Assembly: GCA_027483345.1 (NCBI GenBank)
Contig: JAIXUV010000335.1
Location: 1-50,477, forward strand
Origin: Verrucomicrobiales bacterium
GTDB taxonomy: Bacteria; Verrucomicrobiota; Verrucomicrobiia; Limisphaerales; UBA9464
DNA: 50,477 nt
Direction of reading: 5' to 3'
Shown here: one piece after another, positions 32,808 to 41,234 of the stretch
Position numbering within the stretch: position 1 is the stretch's first letter
Layout of the letters: each line of letters opens with the position of its first letter
Made by a program: the position numbers and the translations under genes
The notes under the pieces: generated by a model
What the model was told of the DNA's origin: nothing
Databases searched by the model: none
Seen by the model: the letters and a program-made list of their open reading frames with translations, nothing else

Positions 32808-33239
32808 ATGGAGACGCCGCCCGTCATCGTCGATTCCCCGGGTGGCGGCGGCGGCGGCGGCCGTCGCCACCTGCTGCCTTGGACCTTCCTTTCCCTCGCG
32901 TTGTTCGCCGGGACGCTCTGGCTGCTGCGCGAGGTCGAGCCGCGCGGGCAGTTCTTCTATCCGCGTTGCTGGATGTACGCGCTGACGGGAATCCAGTGTC
33001 CCGGCTGCGGCGGACTCCGGGCCACGCACGCCTTGCTCAACGGCGATCTGGCGACCGCGTGGCGGCTCAACCCTTTGGCGGTCTCCCTCGTCCCGGTGGC
33101 GGGCTGGGTGGCCTTGACCATCGGCCTGCGCCAGTGGCGCGGCGTTGTCCTCCCCAATCCCTTCGGACACCGCTACGCCATCGCCGTGCTCGTCGGCCTT
33201 TCGATCGCCTTCACCATCGGACGCAACTGGCCCCGCTGA
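32808..33239 (+). CDS. DUF2752 membrane protein
   Basis: The 143-residue protein has three hydrophobic helices and the DUF2752 signature QCPGCGGLRATHALLNGDLA followed by TAWRLNPLA (about residues 65-94). The Gly-rich run at residues 12-20 is a short disordered N-terminus. DUF2752 proteins are small membrane proteins of unknown function, often beside GYF- or CD225-type membrane genes, as here. The ATG at 32808 lies 17 bp after the GYF gene stop. The longer upstream reading overlaps that gene and is rejected. Confidence 0.88.
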   Translation: METPPVIVDSPGGGGGGGRRHLLPWTFLSLALFAGTLWLLREVEPRGQFFYPRCWMYALTGIQCPGCGGLRATHALLNGDLATAWRLNPLAVSLVPVAGWVALTIGLRQWRGVVLPNPFGHRYAIAVLVGLSIAFTIGRNWPR

Positions 33240-33279
33240 CCGGTGGCGGGCTCGGCGGGAACCCTGCGGAAAGGGGACT

Positions 33280-33417
33280 TCACGCAGGGACGCGAAAGCG
33301 CATCGGAACGGGAAGGGGCGGCGAGGGCTGTAGCGGTGGCCGGAGCGCACACCGGCCATGGTCGCCATTTCGGCTCCAGCCCCGGATTTCCTATGGCGCC
33401 TTTGCGAGTTTGCGTGA
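33280..33417. repeat. 138-bp relative of the 17.7-kb inverted-repeat element
   Basis: The right end, read on the minus strand, starts TCACGCAAACTCGCAAAG and matches the left end of the element at 17687 at 21 of 23 positions. The left end starts TCACGCAGGGACGCGAAAG and is more diverged (about 16 of 25). It fills most of the 205-bp gap between the convergent DUF2752 and phoH genes. Confidence 0.6.
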
Positions 33418-33444
33418 GGCCGGCACCGGTTCCGATGGAACGGC

Positions 33445-34410
33445 TCAGGCCTGCTGGTTCGTCCCGCGATGGCGCTCGTAGGCCTGGACGATGCGTTGGA
33501 CCAGCGGATGCCGGACGACGTCACGCTTCTCGAAACGAACGAGGGAGATGCCTTCCACCCCTTGGAGGGCACGTTCGGCTTCCACCAGTCCGCTCCGCTT
33601 GCTCGAAGGAAGGTCGATCTGGGTCGGGTCCCCGGTGACCACCGCCTTCGATCCGAACCCGAGCCGGGTGAGGAACATCAGCATCTGCTCGGCGGTCGTG
33701 TTCTGCGCCTCGTCGAGCACGATGAACGACTGGTTGAGGGTCCGTCCGCGCATGTAGGCGAGCGGGGCGATCTCGATCACGCCGCGTTCCATGTTCTTCT
33801 GGATCTCCTCCGCCGGCATCATGTCGTGCAGGGCGTCGTGCAGCGGACGCAGGTACGGATCGAGCTTCTGGTAGAGGTCGCCCGGCAGGAAACCGAGGGC
33901 CTCGCCGGCCTCGACCGCGGGACGGGTGAGGATGATCCGCCCCACCTTGGCGTCCTTCAGGGCGTTCACCGCCATGGCCATCGCGAGGTAGGTCTTGCCG
34001 GTGCCTGCGGGGCCGATGCCGAAGGTGATGTCGTGGTCCCGGATCGCCTCCACGTAGCGGCGCTGCCCGACCGTCTTGGGCGTGATGGTCGCCTTCTTCG
34101 TGGAGGTGCTGATCTTCTGGTGGAACAGCGCCTCCAACGCCGCCGCGCCGTCGTGCTTCACAACGTGCAGGGCATGGTGGAAGTCGCGGGACTTGATCGG
34201 CGATCCGTCCTTCTGCGCCGCGCCGAGCAGTTCGAAGAGCCGCTTGCTGCGCTCGACGTCCTCCGCCTCGCCCTCGAGCCGGATCCAGCCGTCGCGGGAG
34301 GCCGCCTTCACGCCCAGTTCCTTCTCGAGGGAATGGAGGTTGCGTTCGTCGCCCCCAAGCAGTTGGAGCGCGGCACGGGCGTTCTCGAAATGAAGCGTCT
34401 CGATGGTCAT
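33445..34410 (-). CDS. phoH: PhoH-like ATPase
   Basis: The 321-residue protein has a small N-terminal KH-like region (residues 1-65) and a PhoH ATPase domain. The Walker A motif is GPAGTGKT (133-140), Walker B is VLDEAQN (231-237), and TGDPTQIDLP is the sensor motif. PhoH/YbeZ proteins are cytosolic, work with the rRNA-maturation factor YbeY and are linked to phosphate and heat-stress responses. No ybeY gene is next to it here. The ATG at 34410 is chosen over one 15 codons upstream because family members start MTIE-like. Confidence 0.92.
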   Translation of the reverse strand: MTIETLHFENARAALQLLGGDERNLHSLEKELGVKAASRDGWIRLEGEAEDVERSKRLFELLGAAQKDGSPIKSRDFHHALHVVKHDGAAALEALFHQKISTSTKKATITPKTVGQRRYVEAIRDHDITFGIGPAGTGKTYLAMAMAVNALKDAKVGRIILTRPAVEAGEALGFLPGDLYQKLDPYLRPLHDALHDMMPAEEIQKNMERGVIEIAPLAYMRGRTLNQSFIVLDEAQNTTAEQMLMFLTRLGFGSKAVVTGDPTQIDLPSSKRSGLVEAERALQGVEGISLVRFEKRDVVRHPLVQRIVQAYERHRGTNQQA

Positions 34411-34518
34411 GGACCGGGAGGGAGGGGATAGCAGGGCCGGGGCGGACGCGGCCACGGAATTTCCGCGGGCTACGGTGTCGCCAACCCAACCGGGCGAACG
34501 CCTGCACCCGGTTTCGGT

Positions 34519-35028
34519 TCAACCTCCGGTGCGTCCGCTCCCGCCGTTGGCGCCATGGGACTCCGATGTCGCATCGGTCCCGGGTGCCGGAGACGTCGGA
34601 GCCGGGCTGGTCCGTGTGAAGAGGATCGCCGAGAGGCAGAGTCCGCGGAGGGTCCACCCCGCGGTCCGCCAGAGATTGGTGACGACCAGCTTCCGGATGG
34701 CGTCCGGGTCGTGACCCTGCGACAGCCTCAGGTGCAGCGGCACCTGGAAGAACCACGTCGATCCCCAGACCAGGGCCAATCCGGCGAGACTGAGCCAGAA
34801 GAGCCCCGAACGTTCGCCAAGGAACAGCAGCCAAACCGCGCTGCCAGCCTCCGTGAGCATCAGGGGCACGACCAGAGGTCCGATGCGGGACATGTGGCGT
34901 TCGTGGTATCCGTGGAAACGTTCGGGTCCCACCTCACCCAACGAGGGGTAGTGGACCACCTGGATCGTCCAGATCAGACCGACCAACGCCCAGGTGACGG
35001 CAAAATGGACCGCGAAGAGCAAGGCCAT
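34519..35028 (-). CDS. four-helix membrane protein, unknown function
   Basis: The 169-residue protein has four transmembrane segments (about residues 1-22, 53-72, 77-95 and 120-140). Conserved-looking polar residues between the first two include WTIQVVHYPSLGEVGPERFH and GYHERHMSRIG. The His-rich loop and size recall small DUF1772-like membrane proteins, but I cannot assign the family with confidence. The C-terminal ~30 residues are Ser/Gly/Pro-rich. The ATG at 35028 begins the first membrane helix. It lies 200 bp downstream of the ADOP permease. Confidence 0.75.
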   Translation of the reverse strand: MALLFAVHFAVTWALVGLIWTIQVVHYPSLGEVGPERFHGYHERHMSRIGPLVVPLMLTEAGSAVWLLFLGERSGLFWLSLAGLALVWGSTWFFQVPLHLRLSQGHDPDAIRKLVVTNLWRTAGWTLRGLCLSAILFTRTSPAPTSPAPGTDATSESHGANGGSGRTGG

Positions 35029-35131
35029 GGGAATGGGGAAATCGCGTGCTGAGGGACGATGGGTTGAGGCAGGTGGGGTCGCGAGCGATTTCCGGTGGGG
35101 TTGCCACACGCACGTAGGCCGAGAGCGGGGA

Positions 35132-35164
35132 GGGACACGGATTGGCACGGGCGGGCACGGATTT
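35132..35164. repeat. short tandem repeat of a CACGGATT-type unit
   Basis: GACACGGATTG, GCACGGGCGG and GCACGGATTTC follow one another, three ~11-base units with one degenerate. A further GCACGGATTG lies near 37686, on the other side of the permease gene. Such units are common in intergenic DNA of this phylum. It is small and may be decayed. Confidence 0.45.
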
Positions 35165-35227
35165 CCGGCTGCGGGCGGCTCCCGTCTGATGGTCTTGGAG
35201 ATCCGCCGGAGACCTCGGTGAGGCGGG

Positions 35228-37660
35228 TCAATCGGCGCGGAGTGCGACCATGGGATCAACCCGGGCAGCCCGGCGGGCCGGAATCCAGGTGGCCCCGGCC
35301 GCCGCCGCGGCCAGTACCAGGGACGCGGACAGGAAGGTGAACGGATCCCAAGGCTCGATCCCCAGGAGGAAGCCTCCAAGGAGTCGGGTGACGCCGAGCG
35401 CCCCCACCATGCCTGCGAGCAGGCCGATCCCGGCGATGGTCAGTCCATGGCGGAGGATCATGCCGAGGACTTCGCCGCGACCGGCGCCAAGCGCCATGCG
35501 GATCCCGATCTCCCGGGTGCGTCGGTTGACGAGGAAGGACATCAGTCCGTAGATCCCGAGCAAGGCGAGGGTGAGCGCGACGAGTCCGAGCAACGTGAGG
35601 AGCACCGCGGCGGTCCGGGGGACGAGGAAGGCCGGGGAGATGTACTGCTCCAGGTTCTGCATGGCATACGGGTTCACCTCCGGGGCGATCTTCTTCAGCG
35701 TCGCGGTCAGCAATCCCGCTCCGAGCTCCGCGTTGCCACGCATCCGGATCAGGGCCACGAGGTCGGTCTCGTTCCATTGGGCCTGGGGCACCCAGACCTG
35801 CAGGCGCGGGGATTCGCCCAGCGAACGGTACTTGCCGGCCTCGGCGACGCCGACGACTTCGCAGGTGCGTCCCCAGATCGCGCACTGGAGACCGAGAGGG
35901 CTCCGGCCGGGGAAGAGCAGTTCGGCGGCGGTCCGGTTGAGGATGATCCGTTGCGGCGCCTTGGAGTCGTCGCGGTCCTCGAAGTCGCGTCCTTCGAGGA
36001 TGGGAATCCGCAGCGTGGCGAAGTAGCCGGGGCTGACGCGATTGAGGAACGCCGAGCGGCCTTCCCCCTTGGGTGCCGGGTTTCCCGGAACCTCGACGGA
36101 GCCGCTGGCGCCGTCCTCGAATCCGAGGGGAAGGGTCTCCGCGAACCCGACGCTCGCCACGGCGGGATGTCCCTGGAGTTCCTCGCGCACCGATCGGGCG
36201 AAGCGGGTGGCCGCCGCGCCGTCGAGCCCGTGGGAATCGAGATGGAACGCGGCGACCCAGACGTTGTTGGGATCGATACCAAGCGGGACCCGTTTGGCGG
36301 CGGCGAAGCTGCGGACGCAGAGGGCGGAGGCGATGAGCAGGACCAGGGCGAGGGCGACCTGGGTCACCGCGAGGAAGCGGCGGAGCCATTGGCGTCCGCC
36401 GGCGGCCTCGGTGCCGCGTGCGCCTTCGTTCATGGCGGAGGTCAGCGGCGCCTTGGAAGCCTGGAGAGCCGGGATGAGGCCGAAGAGCAGGGCTGCGGCA
36501 ACGGCCAGCAGGAAGGTGGCGCCGGCGAGAAGCGGGTCGATCCGGAGCCCGACGGCGATCGGGAGGTGGGTCTTGGGGATGAAGTTGCCGAGGGCGTGGA
36601 CACCCCAGCTGGCGATGAGGAATCCGAGCCCGCCGCCCAACACGGACAGGACCAGGCTTTCGGTGAGCAATTGGCGGACGATGCGGGAGCGGCGTGCGCC
36701 GAGGGCGAGACGGACGGCGATCTCTCGGTGCCGGACGGTGGCGCGGCCGAGGAGGAGGTTGGCGAGGTTGGCCACGACCAATCCGAAGACGAGCAGCGAC
36801 GCGGCTGCCAGCGCGCGGAGCAGGGGCAGGAACACCGCGGGCGCCCCGAAGGGACATTCCCAGATCGGCACGACGGTGAATGCGGAGTCCTTGCCGACGG
36901 TGTCGGGGTGGGCGGCCTTGACGCGTTCCCCGACCAGTTCCGCCGCCGCGGCGGCCTGAGCCACGGAGACGCCGGGCTTGAGCCGGACGAGGGTGTGGAG
37001 GTTGTTCCAGCCCCGTTTGTCCGCCGGCGCACCGAACCCGATCTGATCGTGCATGGAGTGGGGGACCCACAGGTCGAAGGCCAGTCCCGGCATCAGCCCG
37101 TGGAAGTCGGCTCGGGCGATCCCGTGCACGGTGTAGGTGTGCTGGTTGATGCGCAGCGTCTTGCCGACCGCCGCCGGATCGGCGTTGAGGAACCGCTGCC
37201 AGAACCGCTCGCCGACCACGACAAGCGGCGCGGATCCGGGCTTGAGATCGCTGCCCTTGGGGAAGTCGGTGCGGCCGGCCACGGTCTCGACGCCGAGCAT
37301 CGGGAGGGCGTTGTCGGTGACCAGTTCGCACCAGGCCCACGAGGTCTTGTCACCCAACCGGACGTGCACCGAGCCCATCTCGGAACCGGCCGCGTCCTCG
37401 AACGCCGAGGATTCCGCGGCGACATCCCGCATGTTGGGATGGGACATGGTCTCGTTGACGCCCCAGCGGTTGCGGGTGGCGAGCACGGCGATGCGACCGG
37501 GTTCGCGGATGCCGGGGACCGCCTCCAGGAGGACGCCGCGGATCCATCCGAGCACGATGATGTTGGCGGCGATGCCGAGGGCCAGGGAAAGCACCGCCAC
37601 GGTGGTGAAGGTCGGCGACTTCAACAACTGGCGGAAGGCGAAGCGGAGGTCGTTCATCAT
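35228..37660 (-). CDS. ADOP-type ABC transporter permease (orphan)
   Basis: The 810-residue protein contains two MacB-like periplasmic domains and two FtsX-type permease regions, with about eight membrane helices. It starts MNDLRFAFRQLLKSPTFTTV, AVLSLALGIAANIIVL, the hallmark of ADOP (Acidobacterial duplicated orphan permease) proteins. The two halves each hold a VRLALGARRSRIVRQLLTES-type and a TREIGIRMALGAGRGEV-type coupling helix. No ATP-binding subunit is adjacent, as is normal for this group. Substrate is unknown. Of two adjacent ATGs, 37660 is used. Confidence 0.92.
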   Translation of the reverse strand: MMNDLRFAFRQLLKSPTFTTVAVLSLALGIAANIIVLGWIRGVLLEAVPGIREPGRIAVLATRNRWGVNETMSHPNMRDVAAESSAFEDAAGSEMGSVHVRLGDKTSWAWCELVTDNALPMLGVETVAGRTDFPKGSDLKPGSAPLVVVGERFWQRFLNADPAAVGKTLRINQHTYTVHGIARADFHGLMPGLAFDLWVPHSMHDQIGFGAPADKRGWNNLHTLVRLKPGVSVAQAAAAAELVGERVKAAHPDTVGKDSAFTVVPIWECPFGAPAVFLPLLRALAAASLLVFGLVVANLANLLLGRATVRHREIAVRLALGARRSRIVRQLLTESLVLSVLGGGLGFLIASWGVHALGNFIPKTHLPIAVGLRIDPLLAGATFLLAVAAALLFGLIPALQASKAPLTSAMNEGARGTEAAGGRQWLRRFLAVTQVALALVLLIASALCVRSFAAAKRVPLGIDPNNVWVAAFHLDSHGLDGAAATRFARSVREELQGHPAVASVGFAETLPLGFEDGASGSVEVPGNPAPKGEGRSAFLNRVSPGYFATLRIPILEGRDFEDRDDSKAPQRIILNRTAAELLFPGRSPLGLQCAIWGRTCEVVGVAEAGKYRSLGESPRLQVWVPQAQWNETDLVALIRMRGNAELGAGLLTATLKKIAPEVNPYAMQNLEQYISPAFLVPRTAAVLLTLLGLVALTLALLGIYGLMSFLVNRRTREIGIRMALGAGRGEVLGMILRHGLTIAGIGLLAGMVGALGVTRLLGGFLLGIEPWDPFTFLSASLVLAAAAAGATWIPARRAARVDPMVALRAD

Positions 37661-37850
37661 CGGAGTTCGGGCGACGCTCGGTTTGCACGGATTGTGCCAA
37701 GGGTCAAAGGAGGCCAATCGGGCCGGATTTCAACGGTCGGGTCCGGGAACTCCCGCTTTTCGCACCGGGCTGAGGACGGAATCGGGATCGGGTCTTCCCA
37801 AAAGCGGGACGGAGCATTGACCCGACGCCCGGGCTTCCGAGAGTGCGCGG

Positions 37851-38777
37851 ATGAATCGCCTCCGTCGCTCCTTCACCGTTGTCTTCGGCGTGGTCTGCCT
37901 GGCTTTCGTCCCGGCTTCGTCCGCGGCTCCAGCCCGGGTGCGGTTCGAGACCGGTGCGGCTCCGGAGACGGCGTCCTGGGCGGCCGCGGCGGAGATCTTG
38001 GCCAACGAATGGTACCCGCGCCTGGGCAATCTCCTCGCCTCGGGCACCGAGGTGGTCCTGCCGGACGTCGAGATCCGGGTCACACCCAGCTACGACGGCG
38101 TGGCGGCGGCCTCGGGCAACCGCATCGAGATGTCCGCCAAGCGGGTGGCGGCGCTGCCGGAGGACAGCCGCGGGGTGGTGATCCACGAGCTGGTCCATGT
38201 GGTTCAGGCGTATCCGGGCGGCTCGGAAGGCTGGTTGACCGAAGGGATCGCGGACTACCTCCGCTGCGCAGTGTACGAGTCGATGCCCCTGTCGGAGTTT
38301 CCGCGTCCCGCGAAGGACCGCGGCTACCGGGACTCGTACAAGGTGGCGGCGGGCTTCCTGTTCTGGCTGGAGTCGGGTCCGGCGCCCGGGGTGGTGCGCC
38401 AGCTGAACGCGGCGCTGCGTCGAGGCGAGTATCGTGAGTCGGTGTTCCGCGATCGTACCGGCCGGGATCTTGAGACGCTTTGGAGGGACTACTTAGCGGC
38501 GTTCCAGAAGTCCGGGCCGCTGCCGACCACCACTCAGGTGATGCGTCTTCGGAATGGGAGCTTCGAGCGGTTGAACGACGGTTCGTGGGGCGAGTTCCAG
38601 GATGGAAAGCGGATCTGGACCTTCCGCGAGGAGGCCCGGACCCCGGAGCACATCGACCTCTTGGACGAGGGACGCGGCCTGCGGTTGCGATTGACCGCAA
38701 ACGACGTGCTGCTGCGACAGGGGGACCGCTGGGGCACTCTTTACCGTGGCAACTGGGAGCCTGCGAAGTCCCCCTGA
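37851..38777 (+). CDS. secreted HExxH metallopeptidase (plant BSP-like family)
   Basis: The 308-residue protein has a signal peptide (residues 1-26, ending SSAAPA) and the zinc site HELVHVVQ (112-119) with a downstream Glu in TEGIADYLR (131). The order HExxHxxQ..GW..EGIADY is that of the plant basic-secretory-protein (BSP, PF04450) family of putative peptidases. The domain spans about 28-225, and a ~75-residue C-terminal region (ERLNDGSWGEFQDGKRIWTF) of unknown fold follows. It probably acts in the periplasm or outside. It is divergent from the permease gene and converges on mobA. Confidence 0.85.
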   Translation: MNRLRRSFTVVFGVVCLAFVPASSAAPARVRFETGAAPETASWAAAAEILANEWYPRLGNLLASGTEVVLPDVEIRVTPSYDGVAAASGNRIEMSAKRVAALPEDSRGVVIHELVHVVQAYPGGSEGWLTEGIADYLRCAVYESMPLSEFPRPAKDRGYRDSYKVAAGFLFWLESGPAPGVVRQLNAALRRGEYRESVFRDRTGRDLETLWRDYLAAFQKSGPLPTTTQVMRLRNGSFERLNDGSWGEFQDGKRIWTFREEARTPEHIDLLDEGRGLRLRLTANDVLLRQGDRWGTLYRGNWEPAKSP

Positions 38778-38804
38778 ACGGCCTTCGCCCGGTGCCTCGC
38801 CATC

Positions 38805-39419
38805 CTAGGCAGGCGACCAGTCCTGCGGTCTGTTCCAGTTGAGCAGGATCTCGGCTTCTCCGGCGGTGAGGGTCCATGGTTCGAGCCAACCCGCTTCGAG
38901 ACCTTCCCGGGCCCATTCCTGCACGGAGAGCCGACCCGATTGGAGCCGTACTCGTGCCGATGAAAGGGAGCTCCCGGGGTAGGCCGCGGCCAGGGGTTCC
39001 AATCGACCTTCGACCACCGGAACGGCTCCGACGCCGGTGCGACAGCGGTCGAGCAGGGAGCGGATCCAGTCTGGATGGATGCGCGGAAGGTCGACGGCGA
39101 TCACCACCAGGAGCCCGGCATCGGCGGCCTCGATTCCGGCGACGATTCCGGCGAGGGGACCGCAGTCGGGCTGGGAGTCACGCACCTCGATGGCTCCCGA
39201 GGGCGGGGGCCAGGCGACGGAATCGCCGAATGGGAGTCCGACGAACACCGGATCACCGACGGCCTCCCTGAGGATCCGGACCTGTCGGTCCACAAGGCGC
39301 TCGGAGCCGACCTGGAGCAGGGCCTTGTCCGAACCCATGCGCCGGGAGGCGCCGCCGGCCAGGACCAGGCCCGCGGATCTTGCGGGTGCGGCTGGGGGGC
39401 GGACTTGGCCGGTGGACAT
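38805..39419 (-). CDS. mobA: molybdenum cofactor guanylyltransferase
   Basis: The 204-residue protein has the MobA nucleotidyltransferase motif LVLAGGASRRMGSDKALL (residues 18-35), followed by the GDP-sugar-type core with GPLAGIVAGIEAADAG and VIAVDLPRIHPDWIRSLL. The enzyme attaches GMP to molybdopterin to give the guanine-dinucleotide cofactor. The Asp of DLPR replaces the usual DMP motif. No other cofactor-synthesis gene is adjacent; fdhD lies about 7 kb away. The start at 39419 is divergent from fabG by 110 bp. Confidence 0.88.
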   Translation of the reverse strand: MSTGQVRPPAAPARSAGLVLAGGASRRMGSDKALLQVGSERLVDRQVRILREAVGDPVFVGLPFGDSVAWPPPSGAIEVRDSQPDCGPLAGIVAGIEAADAGLLVVIAVDLPRIHPDWIRSLLDRCRTGVGAVPVVEGRLEPLAAAYPGSSLSSARVRLQSGRLSVQEWAREGLEAGWLEPWTLTAGEAEILLNWNRPQDWSPA

Positions 39420-39529
39420 GGGAGAAGGCTTCCGTCGGGACGGAAGGACGACAAGCCGTGGTTGCCGCGTCCGAGGGCGAACTGCACAAGGCTTGCGGTG
39501 GTCCGGTCGGCCGGGGTTTCCTCCCGGGC

Positions 39530-40273
39530 ATGTCATCGCTTGCCAATCAGGTTGCCGTCGTCACCGGTGCCGGCCGTGGAATCGGCCGCGCCATCGCCCT
39601 CCGTTTCGCCCAAGCCGGTGCGGACGTGGTCTGCGTTTCCCGGACCGTCGAGAACTCCAACCGGGTGGCCGACGAGGTCCGGGCCCTAGGCCGTCGGGCC
39701 TGGGCGTTGGCCGTGGACGTCTCCGACGCCACCGCGGTGCAGTCGGCCGCCGAACAGATCCTCGCTGAGCCGGGCAAGGTGGACATCCTGGTCAACAACG
39801 CCGGGGTCACCCGTGACGGGCTGCTGATGCGCATGAGCGACGCCGACTGGGATGCCGTGCTGAACACCAACCTCCGCGGGGCCTTCCTCTTCACCAAGGC
39901 CTTCACCCGCGCCTTCCTCAAGCAGCGCTCCGGAAGGATCATCAACGTCGCCAGCGTCATCGGCCTCATCGGCAACGCCGGTCAGTCCAACTACGCGGCC
40001 AGCAAGGCCGGCCTCATCGGCTTCACCAAGTCGGTGGCCAAGGAACTCGGTTCCCGCGGCGTCACCTGCAACGCGATCGCTCCCGGCTTCATCGAGACCG
40101 ACATGACCGCCGTGCTCAACGAGGTCCAGAAGGAGGCGATCACCAAGCAGGTCCCGTTGGGGACGCTGGGGCGCGCCGAGGACATCGCCGAGGCCGCGGC
40201 CTACCTGGCGGGACCCGGTGGACGCTATGTCACCGGCCAGGTCCTGACCGTGGACGGCGGCATGGTGATGTGA
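39530..40273 (+). CDS. fabG: 3-oxoacyl-ACP reductase
   Basis: The 247-residue protein is an SDR with GAGRGIGRAIAL (about residues 13-24), NNAGVTRDGLLMRM, NVASVIGLIGN and the catalytic Tyr and Lys in SNYAASKAG. The end reads RYVTGQVLTVDGGMVM. The pattern is characteristic of FabG, which reduces 3-oxoacyl-ACP with NADPH in fatty acid synthesis. It heads a cluster with an unknown gene, acpP and fabF, so the assignment is well supported by context. The start at 39530 is the only sensible ATG; a longer reading upstream is antisense to mobA. Confidence 0.95.
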   Translation: MSSLANQVAVVTGAGRGIGRAIALRFAQAGADVVCVSRTVENSNRVADEVRALGRRAWALAVDVSDATAVQSAAEQILAEPGKVDILVNNAGVTRDGLLMRMSDADWDAVLNTNLRGAFLFTKAFTRAFLKQRSGRIINVASVIGLIGNAGQSNYAASKAGLIGFTKSVAKELGSRGVTCNAIAPGFIETDMTAVLNEVQKEAITKQVPLGTLGRAEDIAEAAAYLAGPGGRYVTGQVLTVDGGMVM

Positions 40274-40302
40274 GTCGGGCCCATTGCCGAGTTCGCCGTC
40301 CC

Positions 40303-40794
40303 ATGGATTCCCTGGAGTTGCCACTCGATTGGTCCGGTGTGCCGTCGAGGTCGCCGGAGCCGATGGTCGGCGTCACGGAGCCCGTCGACGACGTCGGGCG
40401 CCTGCCGTGGTTGGAGCGGCTCGAAGCGGGGGACCGCAGGGCGGTGGGCGCCTTGGCGGCGGACAAGCGGCCGTTGTTGTTCCTAGTGGATCCCAGGAAC
40501 CGTTGGCATCTGGTGGAACCGCGGTTGCGGATCGCGGGTCTGGACGCCTCGGACCTCGTCGACCGTCCCGAAGGGGAGTTCCGCATGATGCTGGTCTCGG
40601 ACGTCGATCCGATGGACGTCGCGCACCTGTTGCGGACCTTCCGCGAATTGCGTCCGCCGCGGCCCGTGGTGACCGAGCGGATGCCCTTCGGGAGCCTTCA
40701 ACTGCAACGTCTGGCGTCCCTCGGGAATGAGGATCCGCGGGAGGTCAACACCCATCCTGAGGTACGCAGGAAAAATTCCGGAACAGGCGCTTGA
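40303..40794 (+). CDS. unknown protein between fabG and acpP
   Basis: I do not recognise this 163-residue protein. It is soluble, with LLFLVDPRNRWHLVEPRLRI and MMLVSDVDPMDVAHLLRTFR as its more conserved-looking parts, and it ends in a charged tail. No catalytic motif is evident. A GTG at 40270 overlaps the fabG stop as GTGA and would add 11 residues; I chose the ATG at 40303 because those residues look non-coding. The position suggests a role linked to fatty acid synthesis, but that is inference. Confidence 0.6.
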   Translation: MDSLELPLDWSGVPSRSPEPMVGVTEPVDDVGRLPWLERLEAGDRRAVGALAADKRPLLFLVDPRNRWHLVEPRLRIAGLDASDLVDRPEGEFRMMLVSDVDPMDVAHLLRTFRELRPPRPVVTERMPFGSLQLQRLASLGNEDPREVNTHPEVRRKNSGTGA

Positions 40795-40819
40795 CGCTTG
40801 GAACCCCCGCGCCTAGACA
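40791..40819 (+). promoter_or_regulatory. candidate sigma70-type promoter of acpP
   Basis: TTGACG (40791-40796), a 17-base spacer and TAGACA (40814-40819) give a good -35 and a fair -10, ending 24 bp before the acpP ATG. It overlaps the end of the unknown gene upstream. This would let acpP be expressed separately from fabG, as is common. Confidence 0.5.
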
Positions 40820-40843
40820 GGCCGCCGAAACGAGACACCTACC

Positions 40844-41089
40844 ATGGCTGAGAAAACCATCGAGCAGCGGATCAAGGACATCATCGTCGAGCAACTGGGC
40901 GTCAACGCGGACCAGGTCACCGCGGAGGCCAAGTTCATCGAGGATCTCGGCGCCGACTCGCTCGACACCGTGGAGTTGGTGATGGCCTTGGAGGAGGAAT
41001 TCGGGCTGGAGATCCCGGACGAGGAAGCCGAGAAGCTCCAGAGCGTCGGCGACGTCATCAAGTACGTCGAAGACGCCCAGGCCAAGTAG
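40844..41089 (+). CDS. acpP: acyl carrier protein
   Basis: The 81-residue acidic protein is a classical [23 protein letters not shown] contains the DSL motif, where Ser39 receives the 4'-phosphopantetheine arm. The rest is the usual four-helix pattern with VGDVIKYVE near the end. It carries growing acyl chains in type II fatty acid synthesis in the cytoplasm. It is preceded by a candidate promoter and followed by a strong terminator, which is consistent with a highly expressed single-gene transcript. Confidence 0.98.
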   Translation: MAEKTIEQRIKDIIVEQLGVNADQVTAEAKFIEDLGADSLDTVELVMALEEEFGLEIPDEEAEKLQSVGDVIKYVEDAQAK

Positions 41090-41107
41090 TCCCAACCACT
41101 TCAATGA

Positions 41108-41143
41108 GGGCAGCCCGGCACGCCCGAGCTGCCCTTTTTCTTT
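41108..41143 (+). terminator. intrinsic terminator of acpP
   Basis: GGGCAGC (41108-41114) pairs with GCTGCCC (41128-41134) around a 13-base loop and is followed directly by TTTTTCTTT. It is 18 bp after the acpP stop. Confidence 0.85.
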
Positions 41144-41234
41144 CCCACCGGTCCGACATCCGTAAAACCTGTCTCCAAGCCGGATTGACGCCGCTTGTGC
41201 CGTGACGGCGTCCCGGTAGACTTCTTACGTCCTT

